64,000 nucleotides of DNA, from the NCBI GenBank assembly GCA_012517965.1, contig JAAYTZ010000005.1:1-64000 (forward strand), given 5' to 3'. The translations under genes and the position numbers were made by a program. This document shows positions 7,132-16,144 of the stretch, piece by piece (position 1 is the stretch's first letter; each line of letters starts with the position of its first letter). The DNA comes from Propionibacterium sp. Lineage in GTDB: Bacteria; Actinomycetota; Actinomycetes; Propionibacteriales; Propionibacteriaceae. A model generated the notes under the pieces. It saw nothing but the letters and a program-made list of their open reading frames with translations, made no database searches and was not told the DNA's origin.

Positions 7132-9104
7132 GGGTTCCCTTTCCGTCGGCGCATCTGCCGGAGGCGCCAGCCCGTCGAGGCCACCAGGACGAGGCCCGAC
7201 CCGACCACGATGATCCACCCGATGGTGCCGAGGTTCGTCGCCTCGACCGTGACGCGGACCGGCCCGGTGAGCCGCACCCCGTCGGGGGTCTCGACGTGCA
7301 GGTCCACCCCCACGACACCGCTCGCGGCCGGCACGGCCGTCAACAGCGCCGACAGCCGATCCCCCGGTCGCAGCGTCACCCAGTCGGACGGCTCGACCCT
7401 CAGCCGGGCGCTGTTCTCGGACTCGGCGACCACCCGCACGGTGATCGGGTCGTCCAAACCGTTGCCGATCGTGGCCGGGAACTGGCTGTTGTCGGCGCTG
7501 AGGGTCACGGTGCCGGCCACGCTGAGGCTCACCCCCTGGGCGAGCTTCGCGATGCCCGACCGCCGCTCCAGCAGGTCGAGGAAGGCCGAGCGGCCGGCCG
7601 GGTCGCCGAGCCACGCCTCGCTGGCGCCACCGGCGGCGAGCGCGGCCGCCTGCTCGGCGAGGCCGGTCGTGGGGGCCGCCGAGCCGTAGGCCAGCAACCC
7701 CTCCTCCAGGCGCTGGAGCCGGGCGAGCAGGGCGGGGGTGAGCGCACCGGCGGCGTCCGGGGTCGCGGGCAGCTCGGCGACCGGCTGGGGGTCGCGGCCC
7801 ATCAGGGCGGCGAGGCCGCCGCGCACCGTCCAGTCGGGGGTGGCGGCGGCGTCGATCGCGGCGGCGTCCGGGCTGCGGACCAGGCGGACCTGGGTCCCGG
7901 CGGCGCGCGCCCGCGCCAGGGTGGCGGACGCCCGCGCGACGGCCCCGTCGCCCAGCAGGGGCGATCCCAGCGGTGCGTCGAGGTCGAGAGCGGCCACGAC
8001 GTTCGCCCCCTGCCACGTCCACCACGCCGCCGTCGGCGGGACGGTCGGCTGCAGGACGGGCAGGGAGCGGCGGTCGAGGGCCGCGAGCGCCGTCGCATCG
8101 ACCCGTTCGGCGAGGACGACCACCGGCAGCAGCAGTTCGGACGCCGACGTGGCGCTGAGCGACCAGTCGAGGACGACGGCCGAGGCGGCGGCGTCCCGGC
8201 CGACCAGGTCGGGCCGGGCGTACAGCGTCTGGAAGCCGCGCGCGGTCGACAGCGACCGGAACGCCGCCAGCCACTCCTGGGCGGCGGTCGCGCCGGCCCC
8301 GGGCCGGGTGCCGTCGCCGTCGAGGACCTGGTAACCATCCGCCATGTCGGTGGCCTCGGCGACCAGCGCCGGATCGACCAGCCAGGTGGTGCGAGGGTTC
8401 GCCCCGAGGTCGACGAGCCGCCTGAGGCGGCCCCCGGGGGCGAGGTCGGTGGCCAGGTCGTCGTCGACGAACAGGTCGGGGCGCAGGCGGCGCGGCACGC
8501 TGTCCAGCACCACGACCGTGACGACGTGCGGGGCGGCCGCACCCGGGACGGTGGCGAGCAGCCGGGCGGCGCCGGTCACGTCCCACGCCCCCTCGACGGT
8601 CGTCGCCCCCGTGAGGTCGGCGCCCACCCAGTGGGAGGCGTCCGGGACGAGGCCCAGGTCGGCGATCGTGCCCGAGACCGTGAAGCCGGCGGACGCCCCC
8701 GGCGCGAGCGCACCGCTCGGCGGGGTCACCGCGAACGAGTGCGCGGGCCGTGCCGCCACCGCCGAGCCGGCGGGCGTGGCGTCCGCGGTGAGGGCGCGCT
8801 CGACGGCGTCGGGCGAGCGCAGCGCGGTCGGCGAGCGCCAAAGCCGGGCCCGCACGTCGTGGACCGGTGCGGCCGTCGCGTTGGTGACCCGGCCGGTGAC
8901 GGTGACGACGGCGTCCGGCTGGGAGCCGGTGACGGTCACGCCGGTGAGGTCGACCCGGAGCCCGGCGGTGGCGGCCGCGGCCGGGGTGGCGCCCGCGAAC
9001 GGCAGGCCGGGCCCGAGCGAGGCCGGCAGCGCGAGCAGGAGCGCGACCAGCCACCCCCCGTGGGGGCCGCGCCGGCGGCGCCGGCGGCCGTCGGGCGCAG
9101 TCAC
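7128..9104 (-). CDS. DUF6049 family secreted/membrane-anchored protein
   Basis: The 658-residue protein has an arginine-rich N-terminus, a signal-peptide segment (WLVALLLALPASLGPGLP), a long extracytoplasmic region and a C-terminal membrane helix (IGWIIVVGSGLVLVAS) followed by a basic tail. It matches the DUF6049 family, conserved directly upstream of murJ in actinobacteria (as Rv3909 is before mviN). Its function is unknown; constant linkage suggests a role in cell-envelope assembly. The GTG at 9104 lies six bases after TACGAT on the minus strand, consistent with a leaderless start. Its stop overlaps the murJ start by four bases, so translation is coupled. Confidence 0.85.
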   Translation of the reverse strand: MTAPDGRRRRRRGPHGGWLVALLLALPASLGPGLPFAGATPAAAATAGLRVDLTGVTVTGSQPDAVVTVTGRVTNATAAPVHDVRARLWRSPTALRSPDAVERALTADATPAGSAVAARPAHSFAVTPPSGALAPGASAGFTVSGTIADLGLVPDASHWVGADLTGATTVEGAWDVTGAARLLATVPGAAAPHVVTVVVLDSVPRRLRPDLFVDDDLATDLAPGGRLRRLVDLGANPRTTWLVDPALVAEATDMADGYQVLDGDGTRPGAGATAAQEWLAAFRSLSTARGFQTLYARPDLVGRDAAASAVVLDWSLSATSASELLLPVVVLAERVDATALAALDRRSLPVLQPTVPPTAAWWTWQGANVVAALDLDAPLGSPLLGDGAVARASATLARARAAGTQVRLVRSPDAAAIDAAATPDWTVRGGLAALMGRDPQPVAELPATPDAAGALTPALLARLQRLEEGLLAYGSAAPTTGLAEQAAALAAGGASEAWLGDPAGRSAFLDLLERRSGIAKLAQGVSLSVAGTVTLSADNSQFPATIGNGLDDPITVRVVAESENSARLRVEPSDWVTLRPGDRLSALLTAVPAASGVVGVDLHVETPDGVRLTGPVRVTVEATNLGTIGWIIVVGSGLVLVASTGWRLRQMRRRKGNP

Positions 9105-9110
9105 CCGCCC

Positions 9111-9129
9111 ATCGTAGGCCCGGTAAGCT
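9111..9129. promoter_or_regulatory. Back-to-back leaderless promoters of DUF6049 gene and pcnA
   Basis: Only 33 bases separate the two divergent GTG starts (9104 and 9138). TACGAT on the minus strand (9116-9111) lies six bases before one start. TAAGCT on the plus strand (9124-9129) lies eight bases before the other. Both fit the TANNNT box of actinobacterial leaderless genes. No good -35 boxes are seen. Confidence 0.6.
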
Positions 9130-9137
9130 GAACGGCC

Positions 9138-10595
9138 GTGTCATCTCTGAGCCCGCGTCAGCGCCAGGAGCTGGAGCGCGTCGTCACCGGCGCGCCCGCG
9201 ATCGCGCGCCTCGCCGACGTGTTCCGCGCGGCGGGGCAGGAGCTGCACCTGGTGGGCGGCTCGGTGCGGGACGCACTGATCGGACGCCTCGGCAACGACC
9301 TCGACTTCACGACGCCGGCCCGACCCGACGAGATCGAGCGACTGCTGCGGCGCGTCACCCGCACCACCTGGGATGTGGGCCGGGCGTTCGGCACCATCGG
9401 CGGCCGGGTCGACGAGGAGGACGGTCGAACCTGGGTGGTCGAGATCACCACGTACCGGGCGGACGCCTACGACCCCGACTCACGCAAACCCGTCGTGGCG
9501 TTCGGGGACGCCCTCGAGGACGACCTGAAGCGGCGCGACTTCCGCGTCAACGCCATGGCGCTGTCGGTCATCACCGGGGCGTTCGCCGACCCGTTCGACG
9601 GGCTGGCCGACCTCGAGTCGGGGGTGCTGCGGACGCCGGCGTCCCCGGAGCTGTCGTTCAGCGACGACCCGCTGCGCATGATGCGGGCGGCCCGGTTCGT
9701 GTCGCAGCTCGGCCTGATCGCCGCCCCCGACGTGGTGGCGGCCATCGAGGGCATGGCGGGGCGGCTGGCCATCGTGTCGGCGGAGCGGATCCGCGACGAG
9801 CTGACCAAGCTCCTGCTGTGCGACGACCCCTGGCCCGGGCTCGACCTGCTGGTGTCCACCGGGCTGGCCGAGCAGTTCCTGCCGGAGCTGCCGGCGCTGC
9901 AGCGCGAGGTCGACGAGCACAAGCGGCACAAGAACATCTACCTGCACACGCTGACCGTGCTCGCGAACGCGATCGAACTCGAGAAGGCCCGCGGCCACGC
10001 CCCCGACCTCATCGTGCGGCTGGCGGCGCTGCTGCACGACATCGGCAAACCCCGCACCAAGCGCTGGGAGGCCGACGGGGTCACGTTCCATCACCACGAC
10101 GTGGTCGGCGCCAAGATGGCGCGCAAGCGGCTGACGGCCCTCCGGTTCGCCGCCGACGAGATCAAGGCCGTCTGCCTGTTGATCGAGCTGCACCTGCGCT
10201 TCCACGGCTACGCGGACGCCGACTGGACCGACTCGGCAGTCCGGCGCTACGTCCGCGACGCGGGCGAGCAGCTCGAGCGGCTGCACATCCTCACCCGCGC
10301 CGACGTGACGACCCGCAACGTGCGGAAGGCCAACCGCCTGCGCACCGCCTACGAGCAGCTCGAGTTCCGGATCGACGAACTGTCGGCCCGGGAGGAACTG
10401 GCCGCCATCCGGCCCGACCTCGACGGCAACGCGATCATGGCCCTGCTGGGCATCGGCCCCGGGCCGGTCGTGGGCGAGGCCTACCGGTTCCTGCTGGAGT
10501 TGCGGCTGGAGGAGGGCCCGCTCGGCCCCGAGCGGGCGCGCGCCGCCCTCCTGGACTGGTGGGCGGGGCGCTCGGCGGACGGCGGTCGTGGGTAG
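9138..10595 (+). CDS. pcnA: CCA tRNA nucleotidyltransferase
   Basis: This 485-residue enzyme adds or repairs the CCA end of tRNAs. The N-terminal nucleotidyltransferase fold shows GGSVRDALIGR at residues 40-50 and the metal-binding DLD at 54-56. Then come the RNA-binding segments (PLRMMRAARFVSQLG) and an HD domain with LLHDIGKPRTKRW near residue 300. It is the class II enzyme fused to an HD phosphohydrolase domain that is standard in actinobacteria. The GTG at 9138 is chosen because the TAAGCT box lies eight bases upstream. The divergent position next to DUF6049 and murJ is the conserved actinobacterial order. Confidence 0.95.
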   Translation: MSSLSPRQRQELERVVTGAPAIARLADVFRAAGQELHLVGGSVRDALIGRLGNDLDFTTPARPDEIERLLRRVTRTTWDVGRAFGTIGGRVDEEDGRTWVVEITTYRADAYDPDSRKPVVAFGDALEDDLKRRDFRVNAMALSVITGAFADPFDGLADLESGVLRTPASPELSFSDDPLRMMRAARFVSQLGLIAAPDVVAAIEGMAGRLAIVSAERIRDELTKLLLCDDPWPGLDLLVSTGLAEQFLPELPALQREVDEHKRHKNIYLHTLTVLANAIELEKARGHAPDLIVRLAALLHDIGKPRTKRWEADGVTFHHHDVVGAKMARKRLTALRFAADEIKAVCLLIELHLRFHGYADADWTDSAVRRYVRDAGEQLERLHILTRADVTTRNVRKANRLRTAYEQLEFRIDELSAREELAAIRPDLDGNAIMALLGIGPGPVVGEAYRFLLELRLEEGPLGPERARAALLDWWAGRSADGGRG

Positions 10596-11469
10596 CGTGC
10601 GGCGCGCGGCCCGGCCGGCCGTCCCGCCCGTGGCGCTCGTGTTGGTGGCGATCGGCTCGGTGCAGGTCGGCTCCTCGTTCGCCAAGGACCTGTTCTCGGC
10701 GGCGCCGCCGCTGGCCGTCGCCTGGCTGCGGCTGGCCACCGCCGCCCTGATCCTGTCGCTGATCGCCCGGCCGCGGCTGCGCGGACGCCCTCCCGCCCAG
10801 TGGGGCGTCGTGCTCGGTTACGGCCTGGTCATGGCCGTGATGAACCTGGCCTTCTACCTCGCGATCCAGCGCATCCCGATCGGGATGGCGGTGACCATCG
10901 AGTTCCTGGGGCCGCTGGGGGTGGCGGTGGTCGGCTCGCGCCGCCCGCGGGACTTCCTGTGGGTGGCGCTGGCGGCCGCGGGCGTCGGCCTGCTGGGCTT
11001 CACCCCCGGCGAGCTCGACTGGGTCGGGGTCGGCTTCGCGCTGGCCGCCGGCGCGTCCTGGGCCGCGTACATCGTGCTGGCCGGCCCGACCGGGCGCGCC
11101 TGGACCGGGGTCACCGGGGTCACGGTCGCCACCTGGGTGGGCACGCTCGTCCTCGCCGGCCCGGCGCTGGGCCTGGGCCTCCTGGGCGCGGCGGGACCAG
11201 CGGGGAGTTGGCTCGCCGACCCGCGGGTCTGGCTGCTGGGCGCGACGGTGGGACTGCTGTCGTCGGTGATCCCCTACGGGCTCGAGATGGTGGCGCTGCG
11301 CACCGTCGACCGCGGCGTCTTCGGCATCCTGATGAGCCTGGAGCCGGCCGCCGCCGCCCTGTTCGCCTTCCTCTTGCTGGGGGAGGCCCTGCGCCCGCTG
11401 GAACTGGTCGCGATGGCGTGCGTCATCGCCGCCAGCCTGGGCGCCACCACGCGCGGCGGCGAGGTCTGA
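10588..11469 (+). CDS. EamA/RhtA-family drug/metabolite transporter
   Basis: The 293-residue protein has ten predicted membrane helices arranged as two EamA repeats; the second contains the typical TVDRGVFGILMSLEPAAAAL segment. It resembles RhtA-type exporters of threonine and homoserine more than sugar or purine carriers, but the substrate cannot be assigned. The GTG at 10588 overlaps the end of pcnA by eight bases; a second GTG nine bases later would also work. Translational coupling with pcnA is likely. Confidence 0.85.
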   Translation: MGSVRRAARPAVPPVALVLVAIGSVQVGSSFAKDLFSAAPPLAVAWLRLATAALILSLIARPRLRGRPPAQWGVVLGYGLVMAVMNLAFYLAIQRIPIGMAVTIEFLGPLGVAVVGSRRPRDFLWVALAAAGVGLLGFTPGELDWVGVGFALAAGASWAAYIVLAGPTGRAWTGVTGVTVATWVGTLVLAGPALGLGLLGAAGPAGSWLADPRVWLLGATVGLLSSVIPYGLEMVALRTVDRGVFGILMSLEPAAAALFAFLLLGEALRPLELVAMACVIAASLGATTRGGEV

Positions 11470-11482
11470 GCCGGACGCACCG

Positions 11483-12373
11483 TCAGGCCGGTGGGGGCGG
11501 CAGCCCGGGGAGCGCCACGGGGCCCCGGACCCCCGCCGCCTGCAGCGCCTGCTGCGAGCGTTCGAGGATGTCGCGCTGGACGCCCCAGTGCTGGTTGGGG
11601 GCGCACTTGGCGAAGATCCGCATCGACATCGTGTTGCCGACGACCTTCTCGACGCCGGCGACGTTGGGGCGCTCCAGCAGGACGGCGTCCCACTTCGGGT
11701 CGGCGTAGACCTCGTCCATCGCCTCCTTGAGAACCGCCAGCACGCGGGCCGGATCCTCGTCCGCCGCGACCGGGACGTCGACGGTGGCCGTCGACCAGCC
11801 CTGCGACTGGTTCCCCACCCGCACGATCTCGCCGTTGCGGACGTACCAGACTTGGCCGGAGGCGTCCCGGATGCGGGTGACCCGCAGCCCGATGTCCTCC
11901 ACCGTGCCGACCACCTCGCCGGTGTCGATGAGGTCGCCGACGCCGAACTGGTCCTCCATGATCATGAAGATGCCGGACAGGAAGTCCTTGACCAGGCTCT
12001 GCGCGCCGAAGCCGAGGGCGACGCCGCCGATGCCGGCGGAGGCGATGATCGCGCCGAGCGGGGCGCCGAGCGCCTCCAACAGCGTGAGCGCGGCCACGAC
12101 CCCGATGACGACCGAGGTGGTGCTGCGGAGGACCGCGCCGATCGTCCTCGTGCGCGCCTCGTGCCGGGCGCTGGTCACGCCCGTGGCCGCGGCGAGGATC
12201 CGCTCGGCCCGGGAGCCCTGCCCGGCGTTGCGGTCCCGGGCGCGCCGGAGCGACGCGTCGACGGACGCCTTGATGGCCCGCAGGATCAGCCACCGCGCCA
12301 CGATCGCCAGCACCGCGATCGCCACCAGGGTGAGTGGGGTCTCGGGCCAGGACCAGGTCAGCAACGGGAGCAC
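11483..12373 (-). CDS. Mechanosensitive ion channel (MscS family)
   Basis: The 296-residue protein has a first membrane helix at about residues 5-28, a second near 85-110, and the pore-lining TM3 and beta-domain signature IASAGIGGVALGFGAQSLVK followed by DFLSGIFMIMEDQFGVGDLI. This is the small MscS-like channel that opens under hypo-osmotic stress to release solutes. The start is a GTG at 12373 without a strong ribosome-binding site. The gene ends 13 bases from the convergent EamA gene with no evident terminator between them. Confidence 0.92.
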   Translation of the reverse strand: MLPLLTWSWPETPLTLVAIAVLAIVARWLILRAIKASVDASLRRARDRNAGQGSRAERILAAATGVTSARHEARTRTIGAVLRSTTSVVIGVVAALTLLEALGAPLGAIIASAGIGGVALGFGAQSLVKDFLSGIFMIMEDQFGVGDLIDTGEVVGTVEDIGLRVTRIRDASGQVWYVRNGEIVRVGNQSQGWSTATVDVPVAADEDPARVLAVLKEAMDEVYADPKWDAVLLERPNVAGVEKVVGNTMSMRIFAKCAPNQHWGVQRDILERSQQALQAAGVRGPVALPGLPPPPA

Positions 12374-12407
12374 AGCCCCATTCTGGCGCGCCGGGCGCCC
12401 GGACGCG

Positions 12408-12442
12408 GCGAGGGCCGGAACCCGACGGGTTCCGGCCCTCGC
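12408..12442 (-). terminator. Strong terminator after the purine permease
   Basis: Two perfect 16-base arms (12408-12423 and 12427-12442) enclose a three-base loop, 13 bases beyond the permease stop. Confidence 0.85.
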
Positions 12443-12455
12443 GGCTGGGGGACTG

Positions 12456-13949
12456 CTACTTGTCGAGGTCCTCGACGTCGTCCGCGGTGACGGCGCGCGC
12501 CGGGGCGTGCGCCTCGGTCACGTGCACCGTGGACTTGTCGCCCTTGCCCCACACGTTGAACACGATGTTCAGCAGGAAGGCGACGATGGCGGCGGAGCTG
12601 ATGCCGGAGTCGAGCACGACGGCGACGATGTTGGGCAGCTTGTGCCAGAAGCCGGGCAGCACGACCGGCATGAGGCCGAAGCCGATGGAGACGGCGACGA
12701 TCAGCAGGTTGTTGTTGCCGTCGTAGTTGACCTTGCCCAGGCTGCGGATGCCGGAGGCGGCCACCATGCCGAAGAGCACGATGCCCGCGCCACCCAGCAC
12801 CGGGGTGGGCAGCGACTTGATGATCTCGGCGAGCCACGGCGAGAGGCCGAGGACAGCCAGAATGGCGCCGCCCGTGGCGACGACCCAGCGGCTCTTGATG
12901 CCGGACAGGGCGACGAGGCCGACGTTCTGCGCGAACGCGGTGGCCGGGAAGGTGTTGAACACCGGGGCCACGATGCAGGACAGCATGTCGGCGCGCAGGC
13001 CGTTGGCGACGCGGTGGGCGTCCACCTCGGTGCCGACGACCGTGCCGACGGCCAGGATGTCGGCGGTGGTCTCGACCATGACGACGACCAGGACGATGAA
13101 CATGGAGATCGCGGCGCCGATCTCGAACAGCGGCATGCCGAAGGCCAGCGGCTGCGGGATGGCGAGGATCGACTTGCCGCCGAAGTTCGGCGTGTTGATC
13201 ATCTTCGCGGCCGGGTCGATGGCCTGCCAGATGACGGCCACGATGGTGCCGAGGGCGAGGCCGAGCAGGATCGCCATCCGGGCGAGCTTGGGGATCATGG
13301 AGAGGCCGAGCGTGATCGCCAGGGTGATCAGGGCGATCGCGATGTAGTTGGGGTTGCCCCAGGCCGGGTTGTCGACGATCTTGCCGTCCTTGACCAGGGA
13401 GGCGGCGCCCGCGGCCGGGTTGAGGGCCGTGGGGGCGGCGATCCAGCGGCCGGCGGCCGGCATCAGCGACAGGCCGATGACCGTGATGATCGAGCCGGTG
13501 ACCACCGGCGGGAAGAACCGGATGACCTGGGCGAAGAACGGCACGATCAGGAAGGCGACGATGCCGGCGACGATGGTCGAACCGAGCGCCGTGCGCAGAC
13601 CCTCGACGCCGCCGATCTTGCCGATGACCGAGGTCAGCGTGGAGACGGACGCGAACGAGATGCCCTGCACGAGCGGCAGCTGAGAGCCGAAGCCGAAGGG
13701 GGTCTTGGTGAAGACGCCGACGGTCTGCAGCACGGTGGCGATGCCGCTGATGAAGATGGCCGAGGCGACGAGCAGGGCGAGCTGGTCGCCGGGGAGCTTC
13801 GCGGCGCCGCCGACGATGAGGGGGACGGCAATGACGCCGCCGAACATGGAAAGGATGTGCTGGAGGCCGTAGATGATGTTGTCGCCGATGGAAAGGCGCT
13901 CATCCTCGGGGCGTACAGCGACAGCCGTCGTGGTGTCACGAGCAGACAT
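12456..13949 (-). CDS. NCS2-family purine permease (xanthine/urate type)
   Basis: The 497-residue protein has 12-14 membrane helices and the nucleobase-ascorbate transporter signature as QNVGLVALSGIKSRW. The QN-x-G core is typical of xanthine/urate carriers of the family; uracil carriers differ at this site. It probably imports xanthine, urate or related purines with a cation. The ATG at 13949 is chosen over an upstream in-frame start because AGGAGAG sits seven bases before it. It is divergent from ygeX and opens the purine island, which supports a purine substrate. The exact base cannot be read from sequence. Confidence 0.88.
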   Translation of the reverse strand: MSARDTTTAVAVRPEDERLSIGDNIIYGLQHILSMFGGVIAVPLIVGGAAKLPGDQLALLVASAIFISGIATVLQTVGVFTKTPFGFGSQLPLVQGISFASVSTLTSVIGKIGGVEGLRTALGSTIVAGIVAFLIVPFFAQVIRFFPPVVTGSIITVIGLSLMPAAGRWIAAPTALNPAAGAASLVKDGKIVDNPAWGNPNYIAIALITLAITLGLSMIPKLARMAILLGLALGTIVAVIWQAIDPAAKMINTPNFGGKSILAIPQPLAFGMPLFEIGAAISMFIVLVVVMVETTADILAVGTVVGTEVDAHRVANGLRADMLSCIVAPVFNTFPATAFAQNVGLVALSGIKSRWVVATGGAILAVLGLSPWLAEIIKSLPTPVLGGAGIVLFGMVAASGIRSLGKVNYDGNNNLLIVAVSIGFGLMPVVLPGFWHKLPNIVAVVLDSGISSAAIVAFLLNIVFNVWGKGDKSTVHVTEAHAPARAVTADDVEDLDK

Positions 13950-14480
13950 CTGCACTCTCCTGGTGCTCTTGAGGGATGGTCCTGCCGGGCCTGGCAGTCC
14001 GCGAGCCAACCTTGCCGTGAGATCTGCCTACTACCCGGGTCATAACGCATCCTAGGGGGAACGCCGGGTGAATTCTGCCAAACGGCCGAACTGCGGTCGG
14101 GGTGCTCCCGTGTGCGTACCTCGGAGTCGGCCTCGGGGTGGCGTGTCGCGTTGACAAGGGCCACCGGGCCGCGGGTGCCACGGGAGCGCCGGCGACTCGC
14201 GGGCGGCGGCGGGCGCCGGTCGCGCACGTCCGCGACGAGCCAGGTCGCAGCGAACCTCCGGCTACTATGCGCGAAGTAGCAGGTACAGCGGCCGGGGCAA
14301 CCTCCCACTTTCCCGGCCGCTGGCGGCGCTCCGGGCTATGCTGGGGGGTGTCGGCCGCTGCGGTCGTCGGTCACGAGAGGTCGGGCGTCCGCCGCCTGCG
14401 GGCTGCGCCCCCGTCGGTCGAACAGCCTGTGACCATCCGCGCCGGCCCGCCAGTGCGCCACGCGCGAGAGAGATGGGAAC
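13950..14480. promoter_or_regulatory. 531-base divergent control region between permease and ygeX
   Basis: No credible gene is seen. The region must hold the promoters of both purine genes. Visible signals are the inverted repeat GCTACT-N8-AGTAGC at 14261-14280, which overlaps a TACTAT box, a TATGCT box at 14337-14342, and a weak TTTGGCAGAAT match on the minus strand near 14071-14085 that resembles half of the shared 14-base palindrome of the island. I could not identify a riboswitch fold. Confidence 0.45.
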
Positions 14481-15608
14481 ATGGGAACCGCACGCCTCGT
14501 CAAGAATCCGTACGTCAACCGCGAGATCATCGAGCCGCCGAAGTTCGACAGCGTCGGCTTCCACCGGTCGATCCCCGGCTTCGTGGCGACGCCGCTGCGC
14601 GAAGCCGAGACGGCCGCCAAGCGTCTCGGCGTCCGGTCGGTCTGGGCCAAGGACGAATCCACCCGGATGGGGATGCCCGCCTTCAAGATCCTCGGCGCCT
14701 CGTGGGCGACGTACCGGGCCTTGATGAAGCACCTGGGGCTGCCCGAGCACAAGAAGCCCACCCTCGCCAAGCTGAAGAAGGCCGTCGCCGAGAGCGGTCG
14801 CTCGCTGCACCTGGTCGCCGCCACGGACGGCAACCACGGCCGCGCGGTCGCCCGCATGGCGCGCATGCTGGGCCTGCCCTGCACGATCTTCGTCCCGCAG
14901 GGGACCGTCAAGAGCCGCATCAGGGCGATCGCCCGCAACGGCGCCGAGGTCATCGTCGCCGACGGCAACTACGACGAGGCCATCGCGCGGGCGGCCGCGC
15001 TGGCCGACGATGTCCATGTCGTGATCCAGGACACCTCCTGGGAGGGCTACACCGAGGTCCCGGTCTGGATCATCGACGGCTACCAGACCATGCTCAAGGA
15101 GATCATCGACCTCATCGACGAGGGTCTGGTCCCCGAGCCCACCGTCGTGGTCGCGCAGATGGGCGTGGGCGCCTTCAGCTGTGCGGTGGCGTCCGCGTTC
15201 GCCCACCGGCCGGCGCGCCTGCTCATCGGCGCCGAGCCCACCGTGGCCGACTGCATCGCCACGAGCATCGAGAACCACGGCGACCTCACGATCATCGAGG
15301 AGACGCCCTACACCTGCATGGCGGGCCTCAACTGCGGCACCCCGTCCGACGTCGCGTGGGAGACCAACAAGGCCGCCTTCGCCTACGTCGGCACCGTCGA
15401 GGACCCCGACGCCGAGGAGGCCACCCGGGTGCTCCACCACGACTGGATCGACGCCGGCGAGTCCGGCGCCGCCGGCCTGGCCTGCCTGCTCCGCTGGGGC
15501 AAGGACATCGGGCTGCGCCCCGACGACGACGTGCTGATCTTCGTCACCGAGGGCATCACCGACCCCGTCAACTTCGCTCGGATCATCGGCCCCGAGGAAG
15601 ACGACTGA
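14481..15608 (+). CDS. ygeX: Diaminopropionate ammonia-lyase (YgeX)
   Basis: The 375-residue PLP enzyme of fold type II splits 2,3-diaminopropionate into pyruvate and two ammonia. The PLP lysine is K69 in AFKILGAS. Other family motifs are TDGNHGRAVARMARMLG, the glycine-rich QMGVGAFSCAVASAF and GLNCGTPSDVAWE. Length is close to E. coli YgeX (398 residues). In E. coli and gut clostridia ygeX is a core gene of the anaerobic purine/urate cluster. Here it is alone on the plus strand, divergent from the purine permease and convergent with the Se/Mo operon, and ends in a 13-base-pair terminator. A GAGAGAG ribosome-binding site precedes the ATG. Confidence 0.95.
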   Translation: MGTARLVKNPYVNREIIEPPKFDSVGFHRSIPGFVATPLREAETAAKRLGVRSVWAKDESTRMGMPAFKILGASWATYRALMKHLGLPEHKKPTLAKLKKAVAESGRSLHLVAATDGNHGRAVARMARMLGLPCTIFVPQGTVKSRIRAIARNGAEVIVADGNYDEAIARAAALADDVHVVIQDTSWEGYTEVPVWIIDGYQTMLKEIIDLIDEGLVPEPTVVVAQMGVGAFSCAVASAFAHRPARLLIGAEPTVADCIATSIENHGDLTIIEETPYTCMAGLNCGTPSDVAWETNKAAFAYVGTVEDPDAEEATRVLHHDWIDAGESGAAGLACLLRWGKDIGLRPDDDVLIFVTEGITDPVNFARIIGPEEDD

Positions 15609-15622
15609 TCGGCCACCGACCA

Positions 15623-15652
15623 CGAGGGCGGCTCCTGCTGGAGCCGCCCTCG
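15623..15652. terminator. Terminator between ygeX and the ModE-like gene
   Basis: Perfect 13-base arms (15623-15635 and 15640-15652) enclose the loop TGCT. It can serve both convergent transcripts. Confidence 0.85.
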
Positions 15653-15664
15653 GCGCGTCTGGGG

Positions 15665-16114
15665 TCAGGCGATCGGCCGTGAGCCGGACGCCCCCCGCCC
15701 GTCCAGGTCGGGGAAGTGCTCGGCGAAGAGGGCGGCGACCGAGGCGTCCACCTGCGCCGTGAAGTCCTCGAAGCGGTCCAGCAGGGCGCGGCACTCGGGG
15801 GTGAGGGACGCCCTCCCGCCGCCGATGCCGCCCTGCTGGCGCGCCACGCAGGCGAAGCCGAGTTCGGCCTCGAGGGTGTGCACGAGCCGCCACCCCTTCG
15901 TGTAGGACAGCCCGATCTGCTGGCACGCCTGCTTGACCGAGCCGGTCGAGGCGATCGCCTCCAACAGCTCCACGACACCGGGTCCCAGGAACCGGGTCCC
16001 GCCGACGAGCACCGTTTTCGCCTGAGCACGCACCGGCCGCCCGGCCGTCGCGGTGCCGGGAACGCCGAGTGGGGAGGCGCCGCGCGCCTCCCCACTGGAG
16101 TGTTGGTCAGCCAT
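15665..16114 (-). CDS. ModE-like (LysR-type N-terminal domain) transcriptional regulator
   Basis: The 149-residue protein is a winged helix-turn-helix of the kind found at the N-terminus of molybdate regulator ModE: FLGPGVVELLEAIASTGSVK, then QACQQIGLSYTKGWRLVHTL. It lacks the C-terminal molybdate-binding TOBE domains, so it is a stand-alone DNA-binding ModE-N protein. It lies 30 bases after xdhD and probably controls molybdenum-enzyme or transport genes. The ATG at 16114 is chosen because TACGCT lies seven bases before it (leaderless pattern); a GTG at 16135 is also possible. What signal it senses, if any, is unclear. Confidence 0.8.
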   Translation of the reverse strand: MADQHSSGEARGASPLGVPGTATAGRPVRAQAKTVLVGGTRFLGPGVVELLEAIASTGSVKQACQQIGLSYTKGWRLVHTLEAELGFACVARQQGGIGGGRASLTPECRALLDRFEDFTAQVDASVAALFAEHFPDLDGRGASGSRPIA

Positions 16115-16144
16115 GGGCCCAAGCGTAGAGCCCACGGCGTCCGG

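Noticed and set aside
3493-7689. A 1398-codon plus-strand open frame opposite murJ
   Set aside because: It is antisense to a well-supported gene, has low-complexity Arg/Gly/Gln-rich composition and no domain. It is a high-GC shadow.
12456-14045. Long plus-strand frame opposite the purine permease and others opposite xdhD, ygfK and nifJ
   Set aside because: They show repetitive D/G/R/H-rich translations typical of the complementary frame of GC-rich genes and have no start signals.
13950-14480. Riboswitch (purine, Moco or other) before ygeX or the permease
   Set aside because: I could find no conserved core of a known riboswitch class; only simple inverted repeats and -10-like boxes are visible.
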